From Chitinophagaceae bacterium (lineage in GTDB: Bacteria; Bacteroidota; Bacteroidia; Chitinophagales; Chitinophagaceae), in NCBI GenBank assembly GCA_947375185.1, contig CANCEU010000023.1, positions 1 to 41,288 on the forward strand: a DNA stretch of 41,288 nucleotides, in the 5' to 3' direction. The notes beneath the pieces were generated by a model. The model had not been told where the DNA came from and made no database searches. It worked only from the letters and a program-made list of their open reading frames with translations. This document shows, piece after piece, positions 15,440 to 23,924 of the stretch (position 1 is its first letter; each line of letters opens with the position of its first letter). Both the position numbers and the translations under genes were made by a program.

Positions 15440-17818
15440 ATGGAATCCCAAGGCGAAGTATTAACTAACCAAGAAGTGCTCTCTTTTGAAGCTTTTAGAG
15501 ATTCGGTAATTGCCGATTATCGAGTAGCCTTAATGAGTAGAGAAGTGAGCTTATTGGGAAGAAGAGAGGTGTTGACTGGAAAGGCCAAATTTGGCATTTT
15601 TGGTGATGGTAAGGAAGTGGCGCAAGTGGCATTGGCTAAATTCTTTCAAAAAGGGGATTTTAGAAGCGGTTATTATCGTGACCAAACTTTCATGTTTGCG
15701 TTGGGTGTTGCAAATACCGAACATTATTTTTCTCAATTATATGCCGACGTTCATAATGACCCTTATAGTGGTGGAAAAAATATGAATGCGCATTTTGCAA
15801 CTCCTTTTGTAAATGAAAAAGGGGAGTGGAATCACTTAGTGAACAGCTATAATATTTCAGCAGATATTGCTCCTACTGCCGGTCAAATGGTTAGGGGACT
15901 AGGTATGGCATTTGCCTCAACCTGTTTTAGATCATCAAAACATAAAGAGCAACTTACTCATTTAAGTAACAACGGAAATGAAGTTTGTTTTTGTACCATT
16001 GGTGACGCAAGTACCTCCGAGGGACATTTTTGGGAAGTAGTGAATGCCGCAGGTGTAATTCAATCGCCATTAGCCATTTTTGTTTTTGATGATGGATATG
16101 GTATTTCCGTACCAACAAAATTACAAACAACAAAAGGCTCTATTTCCGAAGCATTGCGTGGATTTGAAAAGAAAGAAGAAACCAATGGCATCAAAATTTT
16201 TACGGTAAAGGGTTGGGATTATGCTGCATTGTGTGAAACATTTGAAGAAGGGATTGCCTTTACCCGAGCTACACATATACCCGTGCTTTTTCATGTACAA
16301 GAATTAACACAACCACAAGGTCATTCAACTAGCGGTAGTCATGAAAGATATAAATCGGGTGAAAGGTTAGAATGGGAAAGAGAATGGGATTGTAATAAAA
16401 AAATGCGCGAGTGGTTAATTTTAAATGAATTGACAACCGACGAAGCATTACAAAATTTAGAGTCAGAAGTTAAAAAGGAAGTTAAAGAAGCAAAAGAAAT
16501 TGCTTGGTCAAAATATATCACACCTATCAAGGAAAAAATAACTGAAGGCGTATCAATTGCAACCCAAGGTATTGAAGGAGATGTATTAAATAGAGTGAAT
16601 CAATTATTACATGAGTTGGTGAGTATAAAGGAGCCCTTAAAAAGAAATATATTTAGAAGCCTTAATACTTTGATAGAACAAATGCCTACGTATCCAAATG
16701 CTGAAGCAATCAAAAAGTTTTTGGCAAATTATTTAAAAGAACAACAACCCTTTTATAGTAAACATTTATACAATCAAACGCAAAAAAGCACATTGAATGT
16801 TTCTGTTGTAGACCCAGTGTATGACGAGCAGTCCAAAATAATTAATGGGTATGAAGTGCTTAACCATTATTTTGATAAATTGATTGAAACCAATCCATTA
16901 GTATATGCTTTTGGCGAGGACTTGGGTAATATTGGGGATGTGAATCAAGGATTTGCAGGCTTACAAGCAAAACATGGAGTAGATCGTATTTTTGATACAG
17001 GCATTAGAGAACAATCCATTATGGGACAAGCCCATGGAATGGCAATGCGTGGTTTGAGGCCCATTGCTGAAATACAATATTTAGATTACCTATTATACGG
17101 ATTACAAACACTTAGTGATGATGTGGCAACTATACATTATCGTAGTAATGGTATGCAAAGTAGTCCAGTAATTATTCGCACAAGAGGACATCGTTTAGAA
17201 GGAATATTCCATAGCGGTTCCCCAATGGGTATGATCATCAATTCCTTAAGAGGTATGTATGTTTGCGTTCCGCGCAACATGGTACAGGCAGTTGGTATGT
17301 ACAATACTTTACTGAAAGGAAATGATCCTGCATTATTAATTGAATGTTTAAATGGCTATCGTTTAAAAGAAACTATGCCAAATAATATAACTGAGTTTAC
17401 TGTTGCATTAGGAAAGCCTGAAGTCATTAGAGAAGGTAATGATATTACTATTGTATCATATGGATCAACACTTAGAATAATACAAGATGCTGCAGATCGA
17501 TTAAGTGGAATTGGAATTGATTGTGAAATTATAGATGTACAAACTTTATTGCCTTTTGACATTAATCATATGATTGTTGCTTCTCTTAAAAAGACTAATC
17601 GTATTGTTTTTGTCGATGAAGATGTGCCAGGTGGTGCTAGTGCTTTTATGTACCAACAGGTGATTGAATTGCAAGGTGGTTATAGATGGCTAGATGTTGC
17701 AGCAAGAACCATTAGTTCAAAAGATCATCGCCCTGCATATGCAAGTGACGGAGATTATTTCTCAAAGCCAAATACCGAAGATATTATTCAAGTGGTGAGT
17801 GAAATGATGGCAGAGTAG
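15440..17818 (+). CDS. 2-oxoacid dehydrogenase E1, alpha and beta subunits fused
   Basis: The 792-residue thiamine-diphosphate enzyme joins an E1-alpha-like half (GKAKFGIFGDGKEVAQVAL; YYRDQTFMFALG; ThDP motif starting GDASTSEGHFWE at about 188) to an E1-beta-like half from about residue 465 (FGEDLGNIGDVNQGFAGL, DTGIREQSIMGQAHGMA, RTRGHRLEGIFHSGSP, FVDEDVPGGASAFM). It decarboxylates a 2-oxoacid and passes the acyl group to E2 lipoyl; similarity to branched-chain E1 suggests 2-oxoisovalerate-type substrates, but pyruvate is possible. Single-chain E1 proteins are known in Bacteroidota. E2 and E3 genes are not adjacent. The start at 15440 is preferred because 15413 is within the promoter. Its 3' end overlaps the convergent gene at 17784 by 35 nt. 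Confidence 0.9.
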   Translation: MESQGEVLTNQEVLSFEAFRDSVIADYRVALMSREVSLLGRREVLTGKAKFGIFGDGKEVAQVALAKFFQKGDFRSGYYRDQTFMFALGVANTEHYFSQLYADVHNDPYSGGKNMNAHFATPFVNEKGEWNHLVNSYNISADIAPTAGQMVRGLGMAFASTCFRSSKHKEQLTHLSNNGNEVCFCTIGDASTSEGHFWEVVNAAGVIQSPLAIFVFDDGYGISVPTKLQTTKGSISEALRGFEKKEETNGIKIFTVKGWDYAALCETFEEGIAFTRATHIPVLFHVQELTQPQGHSTSGSHERYKSGERLEWEREWDCNKKMREWLILNELTTDEALQNLESEVKKEVKEAKEIAWSKYITPIKEKITEGVSIATQGIEGDVLNRVNQLLHELVSIKEPLKRNIFRSLNTLIEQMPTYPNAEAIKKFLANYLKEQQPFYSKHLYNQTQKSTLNVSVVDPVYDEQSKIINGYEVLNHYFDKLIETNPLVYAFGEDLGNIGDVNQGFAGLQAKHGVDRIFDTGIREQSIMGQAHGMAMRGLRPIAEIQYLDYLLYGLQTLSDDVATIHYRSNGMQSSPVIIRTRGHRLEGIFHSGSPMGMIINSLRGMYVCVPRNMVQAVGMYNTLLKGNDPALLIECLNGYRLKETMPNNITEFTVALGKPEVIREGNDITIVSYGSTLRIIQDAADRLSGIGIDCEIIDVQTLLPFDINHMIVASLKKTNRIVFVDEDVPGGASAFMYQQVIELQGGYRWLDVAARTISSKDHRPAYASDGDYFSKPNTEDIIQVVSEMMAE

Positions 17819-18062
17819 ATAAATTATATCCCTCTAATTTTTGTGTGTGTTCTAAAGAGCCAAGTCTTACTTTTACTTGCACCTTGGTTTGTTTTTCAAT
17901 GGCGCGTTCGATATTGCAAAAAAATCCTGTTTTAGTAGTGTAGAAGTTTGCAGGCACTTGTGTCTCATGTGTAATTGCATACATATTAAAAACGGGTCTA
18001 GTAGTGTCGTTTACTTTTGGTAAAAGAGAACCTGTGAGGAATATGCAAACTAATAACTTCAT
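17784..18062 (-). CDS. Uncharacterised small exported protein
   Basis: A 92-residue frame begins with a short hydrophobic leader (MKLLVCIFLTGSLLP), consistent with a signal peptide, and contains VPANFYTTKTGFFCNIERAI and VKVRLGSLEHTQKLEGY. From memory, small Bacteroidota proteins share the pattern F-F-C-x-x-E...TK...R-L-G-S-L-E...L-E-G; I know no function for them. The C-terminal 13 residues after EGY run into the end of the E1 gene on the other strand, giving a 35-nt convergent overlap. One Cys would remain after signal removal. Two 37-bp repeats lie just upstream. The conserved-looking core is the main reason to believe it is a gene. Confidence 0.55.
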   Translation of the reverse strand: MKLLVCIFLTGSLLPKVNDTTRPVFNMYAITHETQVPANFYTTKTGFFCNIERAIEKQTKVQVKVRLGSLEHTQKLEGYNLSTLPSFHSPLE

Positions 18063-18088
18063 TTATAATACTTGTATGAAACTAGTGG

Positions 18089-18174
18089 AAGGATTTCGAA
18101 AAATTTATAATTTTTTGAATAAATCTCAAAAGGGAATAAGGATTTCGAAAAATCTTTGATTTTTTGAATAAATC
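18089..18174. repeat. Two tandem 37-bp repeats
   Basis: Copies at 18089-18125 and 18138-18174 begin AAGGATTTCGAAAAAT and end TTTTTTGAATAAATC; 34 of 37 positions agree and the spacer is 12 nt (period 49). Each copy has a TTCGAA core and GATTT/AAATC arms that can pair. A degenerate start of a third copy follows at about 18170-18187. They lie between the minus-strand genes at 17784-18062 and 18231-18953. Confidence 0.75.
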
Positions 18175-18184
18175 ATAAGAGGGA

Positions 18185-18229
18185 TTTATTGCACTATTTT
18201 ATATTTAAAAAATAAAATAGTGCAATAAA
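18185..18229. terminator. 18-bp perfect AT-rich inverted repeat after yebC
   Basis: TTTATTGCACTATTTTAT (18185-18202) pairs perfectly with 18212-18229 around a 9-nt loop, starting right after the yebC stop codon on the minus strand. It is long and AT-rich, without a separate U-tract, so it may act as terminator and/or 3'-end stabiliser. Confidence 0.65.
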
Positions 18230-18230
18230 C

Positions 18231-18953
18231 CTACCCCATGTTATGGAAGACCTTGTTTACATCCTCATCTTCCTCTAATCTTTCAATTAATTTACTAATA
18301 TCCTCAGCTTGCTCATCGCTTACAGGAACCGTTGTTGTCGGAATCCATTCAAACTCGGCACTAATCACATTTAGTTTTTTCGCTTCTAATTCTTTTTGCA
18401 AATTACCGAAATCAGTGAATGCACATCTTAATACTAAAATTGCATTGCCATTGTCATCTGTACTATCTCCTAATTCATCAAGGCCGTGGTCAATTAATTC
18501 TAGTTCTAAATCATCCATCACCAATCCGTCTGGGTTTAATTTGAATACACCCATTTTTTTAAATTGAAAACTTACGCTTCCGCTATTACCCATTGCGCCA
18601 CCACCTTTATTGAAATGACTTTTCACATTGGCAACGGTTCTTACATGGTTATCTGTTGCTGTTTCAACAACCAATGCAACACCATGTGGAGCATATCCTT
18701 CGTATAAAATTTCTTCGTAGTTACTTGTGTCTTTACCCATGGCACGCTTGATAGCCGCTTCCACTCTATCCTTAGGCATACCAGCACTTCGTGCATTTTG
18801 ATAACATCTTCTCAATGCCGGGTTCGTATCAGGATCAGGTCCAGATGCTTTTACAGCAATCACAATTTCTTTACCAATACGTGTAAACTGTTTTGCCATA
18901 CGATCAAATCGCTTGAACATAGTGGCTTTTCTTACTTCAAAAATCCTTCCCAT
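18231..18953 (-). CDS. YebC/PmpR family protein
   Basis: The 240-residue cytosolic protein follows the YebC layout: an N-terminal three-helix domain beginning [39 protein letters not shown] at 44-62, [17 protein letters not shown], and [10 protein letters not shown]; the last two domains end in [15 protein letters not shown]. YebC proteins were described as transcription regulators, and some have since been linked to ribosome function at proline stretches; the role in this organism is not known. It has its own promoter (TATTTTTG at 18973-18980) within the spacer after the permease gene and ends at an 18-bp inverted repeat. Confidence 0.93.
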   Translation of the reverse strand: MGRIFEVRKATMFKRFDRMAKQFTRIGKEIVIAVKASGPDPDTNPALRRCYQNARSAGMPKDRVEAAIKRAMGKDTSNYEEILYEGYAPHGVALVVETATDNHVRTVANVKSHFNKGGGAMGNSGSVSFQFKKMGVFKLNPDGLVMDDLELELIDHGLDELGDSTDDNGNAILVLRCAFTDFGNLQKELEAKKLNVISAEFEWIPTTTVPVSDEQAEDISKLIERLEEDEDVNKVFHNMG

Positions 18954-18972
18954 AGTAATTATTTAAGGTCTG

Positions 18973-19003
18973 CAAAAATAAGGCAAAAAAAATAGCCAGA
19001 CAA
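18973..19003 (-). promoter_or_regulatory. yebC promoter overlapping the permease terminator
   Basis: On the minus strand TTG (19003-19001) and TATTTTTG (18980-18973) are 20 nt apart and 19 nt before the yebC ATG. The -33 TTG lies inside the hairpin at 18985-19017, so the terminator and promoter share DNA. Confidence 0.5.
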
Positions 19004-19017
19004 TTCAGTCTGGCTAT
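18985..19017 (-). terminator. Intrinsic terminator of the APC permease gene
   Basis: A perfect 10-bp stem (atagccagac / gtctggctat) with a 6-nt loop is followed on the minus strand by eight T. It lies 24 nt beyond the permease stop codon. Confidence 0.85.
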
Positions 19018-19040
19018 TCTATGGTTTAAACTATATAAAT

Positions 19041-20537
19041 TTAGTTATCAGTGTTCAATTTGCTTCTCTTACGACTGTAAGTAAAGTAAACTACCAAACC
19101 TAAAGCCATCCAAGCAAAGGCAACTTTAAGTGTTTGAGCGTCTAACGCAAATATCATTGCAAGACAAATTACAGCACCTAAAATTGGGACCAATGGCACC
19201 AATGGAGTCTTAAATGGTCTTTCCATATTTGGAGATTTTACACGTAAAATCCAGATTCCTGCACTCACCAATACAAAGGCAAATAAGGTTCCAAATGAAG
19301 TTAAATCTCCTGCTACGCTTCCTGGTACAAATGCAGCAAATGCACCTACAAATAGGAATAAAATCCAATTTGATTTATAGGGAGTTCTGTATTTAGGGTG
19401 TAAATCAGAGAAAGCTTTTGGCAATAAACCATCGTTGGCCATAGAGAAGAATACGCGAGACTGACCCATTAACATTACTAATATTACAGATGAAAAACCT
19501 GCCAATATTGCAACGGTTACCGCTTTTGCTAACCAGCCATATCCAGTCATATAAGTTGAGATGGCATATGCAACTGAAGCCTCTTTACCTTTTGCAGGGT
19601 CAACAAAATCAGTCCATGGTGCTACACCTGTTAAAACGTGTCCAAATAAGATGTATAAAATAGTACAAACCACTAATGAACCTAAAATACCTATTGGCAT
19701 ATCACGCTTTGGATTTTTAGCTTCTTGTGCCGCTGTAGAAACCGCATCAAAACCAATAAAGGCAAAGAATACAATAGCAGCGCCACCCAATACACCACCC
19801 CATCCATGCTTAAACACACCAGAGTAGTCTGCAATTACTTTACCATGATCCATTACTGGTGGTTGGTTTGCAGGAATCAAATATGGGGTATGGTTTGCAG
19901 GATTAATAAACTGCCATCCCACAACTATAAAAATTAAAACAATAGCTACTTTTATAAATACGATAACTGCATTTACAATTGCAGATTCTTGCGTACCCTT
20001 AATTAACAACAAGGTTAATAATAATAAAATTACTAATGCAGGGGCATTCATAATTCCAGTGTGCAGTTTTCCTGCTGCATCAGTAAGACTTTCAAAAGGG
20101 GAGTGGCACCATTCATAGGGAATAGCTCCTCCTAGCAGCTTATTTAAATATTCGCTCCAAGCAATAGATACGGTAGCCGCACCTAAAGCATATTCCATAA
20201 TTAAAGCCCAACCTATAATCCAGGCTACAGTTTCGCCCATTGTTACATAAGAGTAAGCATAGGCACTGCCTGAAATAGGAATCATTGCTGCAAATTCTGC
20301 ATAACATAGGCCTGCAAAAGCACAACCTACCGCAGCCACAATAAATGATATCGTAACAGCAGGCCCAGCGGCTTGTCCTGCAGCAGCAGCTGTTCTTACA
20401 AATAAACCAGCACCAATAATGGCACCAACTCCAAGTGCAATTAAGTTTCCAGCGCCTAATGTGCGCTTTAAACCTTTACCTCCATCTTCAGCTTGCGCTA
20501 ACATGGCAGCTAGATCTTTTTTTCTAAATAAACTCAT
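19041..20537 (-). CDS. APC family amino acid permease
   Basis: This 498-residue inner-membrane protein has about 12-14 hydrophobic segments and the APC-superfamily first helix GVGAIIGAGLFVRTA (residues 36-50), then CYAEFAAMIPISGSAYAYSY and FIGFDAVSTAAQEAKNPKRD. It belongs to the YfnA/cationic-amino-acid-transporter-like branch and probably imports amino acids with protons. The substrate is not visible from sequence. The N-terminal 30 residues (SLFRKKDLAAMLAQAED) are cytosolic and typical of this branch. It is monocistronic, with its terminator at 18985-19017. Confidence 0.9.
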   Translation of the reverse strand: MSLFRKKDLAAMLAQAEDGGKGLKRTLGAGNLIALGVGAIIGAGLFVRTAAAAGQAAGPAVTISFIVAAVGCAFAGLCYAEFAAMIPISGSAYAYSYVTMGETVAWIIGWALIMEYALGAATVSIAWSEYLNKLLGGAIPYEWCHSPFESLTDAAGKLHTGIMNAPALVILLLLTLLLIKGTQESAIVNAVIVFIKVAIVLIFIVVGWQFINPANHTPYLIPANQPPVMDHGKVIADYSGVFKHGWGGVLGGAAIVFFAFIGFDAVSTAAQEAKNPKRDMPIGILGSLVVCTILYILFGHVLTGVAPWTDFVDPAKGKEASVAYAISTYMTGYGWLAKAVTVAILAGFSSVILVMLMGQSRVFFSMANDGLLPKAFSDLHPKYRTPYKSNWILFLFVGAFAAFVPGSVAGDLTSFGTLFAFVLVSAGIWILRVKSPNMERPFKTPLVPLVPILGAVICLAMIFALDAQTLKVAFAWMALGLVVYFTYSRKRSKLNTDN

Positions 20538-20685
20538 AGTTGTTTTTTTCGTTAATGAACAATTTCATTATAAGTTGAAAAATAGCACTTTTTTCTCAAA
20601 AATGAACCTATTTTTTATAAACAGAATGCTATTTATTGGGGTATTTTTTTGTTACATATGTCTTATATTGCATTACTAACAACAT

Positions 20686-21933
20686 ATGAAAAATTCAAAT
20701 AAACTTACCCTGTATATTGTGATTGCAATGATTGCAGGCGCCACTTTAGGTTATTATGTACACGAAACCAGTTCACCGGCAACCATCGATGTGTTTTCAA
20801 AAAACATCAAATTACTTACTACTATATTTTTAAGGTTAATACAGATGATTATTGCCCCATTGGTGTTTACAACATTGGTGGTAGGAATCGCAAAATTGGG
20901 GGATATAAAAACAGTGGGAAGAGTAGGCGGAAAGGCCTTATTATGGTTTATAACTGCCTCATTAGTGAGTTTGTTAATTGGTTTGGTGTTGGTAAATGTA
21001 TTAAAGCCTGGTGAAGGGATTGCATTATCAAATGCAGATATTTCAGGGGCAAAGGATTTGATGGGAAAAACTCAGTCATTCAGTTTAGGTGGATTTATTG
21101 AGCATGTTTTTCCAAAAAGCATGTTTGAGGCATTAGCAAATAATGAAATTTTGCAGATTGTAATATTCAGTATCTTTTTTGGTGTTGCTGCAGCTGCAAT
21201 GGGCGAAAAGGCAAATGGATTAATTAAAGCATTTGATAGTGCTGCACATATCATTTTAAAAATGGTAGGTTATGTAATGAATTTTGCACCGCTTGGTGTA
21301 TTTGGTGCATTGGCTGCCGTGATTGCCACTAAAGGGCTAGCGGTGTTTTTATTTTATGGAAAGTATTTGTTGTACTTTTTAATGGGCATAGGCGTTTTAT
21401 GGATTGTGCTCATTGCGGTAGGCTTTATTATTTTAGGGAAGCGCATGCCGTCCATGTTAAAAATAATTTCAAGTCCATTAATTATTGCATTCAGTACCAC
21501 AAGTAGTGAAGCTGTATTTCCAAAATTAACCGAAGTGTTAGAGAAGTTTGGATGTAAGGATAAGATTGTGTCTTTCATTTTGCCATTAGGTTATTCTTTC
21601 AATTTGGATGGTAGTATGATGTATATGACTTTTGCGAGTATGGCCATTGCTCAAGCTTACGGCATTCATTTAGATATTGGAACTCAATTGACTATGTTAG
21701 TGGTGTTAATGTTAACCAGTAAAGGTATCGCAGGCGTGCCTCGAGCTTCATTGGTTGTAGTAACTGCGACATGTGCAATGTTTAAAATTCCGCCAGAAGG
21801 CATTGCATTAATTTTACCTATTGATCACTTTTGCGACATGTTCCGTACTGCAACAAATGTTTTAGGCAATAGCTTGGCAACTACAGTAGTAAGCAAGTGG
21901 GAAGGTGCATTAGAAGAACCTACACAAGACTAA
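20686..21933 (+). CDS. Dicarboxylate/amino acid:cation symporter (DAACS, GltP-like)
   Basis: The 415-residue protein has eight membrane segments and two re-entrant loops: TTSSEAVFP at 271-279 (HP1) and the GYSFNLDGSMMYM helix at 302-314. The last core helix reads D384-M-F-R387-T-A-T-N391-V-L-G-N395. By comparison with GltPh, D384 and R387 match the residues that contact the amino group and side-chain carboxylate of aspartate, favouring glutamate/aspartate over plain dicarboxylates. The final position, an Na+-site Asp in GltPh, is Asn here, as in DctA-type proteins, so ion coupling may differ. It is first in a four-gene run with 9-10-nt gaps. Confidence 0.9.
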   Translation: MKNSNKLTLYIVIAMIAGATLGYYVHETSSPATIDVFSKNIKLLTTIFLRLIQMIIAPLVFTTLVVGIAKLGDIKTVGRVGGKALLWFITASLVSLLIGLVLVNVLKPGEGIALSNADISGAKDLMGKTQSFSLGGFIEHVFPKSMFEALANNEILQIVIFSIFFGVAAAAMGEKANGLIKAFDSAAHIILKMVGYVMNFAPLGVFGALAAVIATKGLAVFLFYGKYLLYFLMGIGVLWIVLIAVGFIILGKRMPSMLKIISSPLIIAFSTTSSEAVFPKLTEVLEKFGCKDKIVSFILPLGYSFNLDGSMMYMTFASMAIAQAYGIHLDIGTQLTMLVVLMLTSKGIAGVPRASLVVVTATCAMFKIPPEGIALILPIDHFCDMFRTATNVLGNSLATTVVSKWEGALEEPTQD

Positions 21934-21943
21934 ACTTTTTTTA

Positions 21944-22612
21944 ATGACATTTTTATTAGATGCTTTTCATTGGAGCCAATTACTGCAACCTCAATATTAT
22001 ATTGAGAACGGAGGTTTATGGCTATTACTATTAGTGGTATTTGCCGAAACCGGATTATTCTTTGGGTTCTTTTTGCCGGGTGATAGTTTACTTTTTGTTG
22101 CAGGCATTTATAGTGCACCATTGGCTGCCCAAATATTCGCTTCTCAAAATGAATGGCTTAATTTATTTATTGTTTTCGCCTTTATTTCAACTTCAGGTGT
22201 TGTCGGTAATTATGTAGGATATAAAATTGGAAGAAATGTGGGCCCAGCAATGTATGATTGGAAAGAAAATATATTTTTTAAGAAAAAATATTTAGTACAA
22301 GCACAAGAATTTTATGAAAAACATGGAGGGAGAGCCATTGTGATAGCGCGTTTTATTCCAATTGTAAGAACATTTGCGCCAATTGTTGCTGGTATCGTGC
22401 GTATGGATAATAAAAAATTTGCGTACTTTAATGTGGTAGGAAGTTTGGCATGGGTTGCTAGTATGTTATGTGCTGGTCATTTTTTGCAATCATGGATATT
22501 AAATCAATATCATTTTGATTTAAAGAAACATTTAGAAGTAATTGTTATTGGAATTGTTTTTATAACTACTGTGCCAGTAATTATAAAAGTACTTACCCAC
22601 AAATCAAAATAG
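21944..22612 (+). CDS. DedA family membrane protein
   Basis: The 222-residue protein has the DedA/VTT-domain features: FAETGLFFGFFLPGDSLLF near residues 29-47, GNYVGYKIGRNVG, then KHGGRAIVIARFIPIVRTF with the conserved Arg residues, and a C-terminal membrane segment. DedA proteins act as flippases or scramblases for polyprenyl-phosphate or phospholipids, with specificity varying by clade. It follows the symporter by 10 nt and precedes the MFS gene by 9 nt. A link to the downstream GT9 through undecaprenyl-phosphate recycling is possible but only inferred from the context. Confidence 0.9.
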   Translation: MTFLLDAFHWSQLLQPQYYIENGGLWLLLLVVFAETGLFFGFFLPGDSLLFVAGIYSAPLAAQIFASQNEWLNLFIVFAFISTSGVVGNYVGYKIGRNVGPAMYDWKENIFFKKKYLVQAQEFYEKHGGRAIVIARFIPIVRTFAPIVAGIVRMDNKKFAYFNVVGSLAWVASMLCAGHFLQSWILNQYHFDLKKHLEVIVIGIVFITTVPVIIKVLTHKSK

Positions 22613-22621
22613 CTTTTTAAT

Positions 22622-23914
22622 ATGACTACCAATCGTCAAATTGGATTACTATCCTTGCCTGTTTTTGTGGCAGCGCTTGGATATTTTGTAGATGTGTATG
22701 ATTTATTATTATTTACTATCGTACGTCAACCAAGTGTTATAGCAGTTGGAGCAACTACTGAAACCATCATTGTAGATAGCGCACATATAATTAACTGGCA
22801 AATGTCAGGATTACTAATTGGCGGTATTGTATGGGGGGTAATTGGAGATAAATACGGAAGACTAAAAGTATTATTCGGCTCTATTTTGTTATACTCTGCA
22901 GCAAATATCTTAACCTCCTTTGTTCAAAATGTTGATCAATATGCATACTGTAGATTTATTGGAGGAATAGGGCTTGCCGGAGAGTTGGGAGCTGGCATTA
23001 CACTTGTTTCCGAGATGTTGCCTAAAAACAAGAGAGGTCTTGGTACTAGTATGGTGGCAGGTATTGGTTTGTTTGGCGCAGTATTCGCATATTTCACATT
23101 TAAATTTACCAAGCAATGGGCTATTGGCTACCAACTAGGAGGTTTTACTATAATGGATTGGAGGCTGTGTTATCAAATTGGTGGAGTGCTAGGTGTGTTT
23201 TTATTGATATTGAGAATTAGAGTAGCAGAGTCCTTTATGTTTGAATCTACTAAGCTTGCTAATATTGCTAAGGGAAACTTTTTTCAATTCTTCTCTAATA
23301 AAAAAAGGTTTTCAAAATACATTAAAGCCATTTTAATTGGGTTACCTACTTGGTTTGTAATTGGTGTATTGGTGAATTATAGTAACAAATTTGCAACAGG
23401 CTTGTATGGTAAAAATATAATTGATTCAGGACGTTCCGTGATGTTTGCGTACATCGGGATTGCAGTTGGGGATTTGGTTATAGGTTATGTGAGCCAATAT
23501 TTTAAAAGCAGAAAAAAGGCTTTACTGGTATTTTATATTTTAAATACAGTTGCGATGGTATTATTCTTTTCAGCTTTTAATAATAATGACGACAGAATGT
23601 ATGCGATTTGTGGACTGCTAGGATTTAGCACGGGTTATTGGGCCATATTTAATCAAATGGCTGCAGAACAATTTGGTACTAACCTTAGGGCCACTGCGGC
23701 AACAACGATACCTAATATGGTTAGAGGCGCGCTTCCTTTAATTAACTTTTTATTTTTGGATATTTTACAAAAGCAATTAGGGTGGACCATAATTCAAAGT
23801 GGAATTGCAACCGGAATAATTGTAATGGTGATTACGTTTATTGCTTTTATTTATACTGAAGAAACCTATCATAAGGATTTAGATTATTTAGAATTAGATA
23901 ATCCACTTCCATAG
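22622..23914 (+). CDS. MFS transporter (metabolite:H+ symporter-like)
   Basis: The 430-residue protein has 12 hydrophobic segments with a central cytosolic loop. MFS signatures are visible: GVIGDKYGRLKVLFG at 77-91 (motif A, G-x-x-x-D-x-x-G-R), RFIGGIGLAGELGAGITLV after it, and NLRATAATTIPNMVRG in the C-terminal half. The overall look is that of the sugar/metabolite:H+ symporter branch. A hydrophilic stretch SKYFKSRKKA occurs between the halves. Substrate unknown. It is the third gene of the run and 10 nt precedes the GT9 gene. Confidence 0.87.
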   Translation: MTTNRQIGLLSLPVFVAALGYFVDVYDLLLFTIVRQPSVIAVGATTETIIVDSAHIINWQMSGLLIGGIVWGVIGDKYGRLKVLFGSILLYSAANILTSFVQNVDQYAYCRFIGGIGLAGELGAGITLVSEMLPKNKRGLGTSMVAGIGLFGAVFAYFTFKFTKQWAIGYQLGGFTIMDWRLCYQIGGVLGVFLLILRIRVAESFMFESTKLANIAKGNFFQFFSNKKRFSKYIKAILIGLPTWFVIGVLVNYSNKFATGLYGKNIIDSGRSVMFAYIGIAVGDLVIGYVSQYFKSRKKALLVFYILNTVAMVLFFSAFNNNDDRMYAICGLLGFSTGYWAIFNQMAAEQFGTNLRATAATTIPNMVRGALPLINFLFLDILQKQLGWTIIQSGIATGIIVMVITFIAFIYTEETYHKDLDYLELDNPLP

Positions 23915-23924
23915 CTGTTAATTT

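Noticed and set aside
15440..17818. Fused E1 as a novel fusion
   Set aside because: Single-chain E1 alpha-beta proteins are already familiar in Bacteroidota, so it is noted as a feature only.
18238..18567. 109-aa plus-strand ORF opposite yebC
   Set aside because: Shadow of the real YebC frame; composition is low-complexity Ser/Leu.
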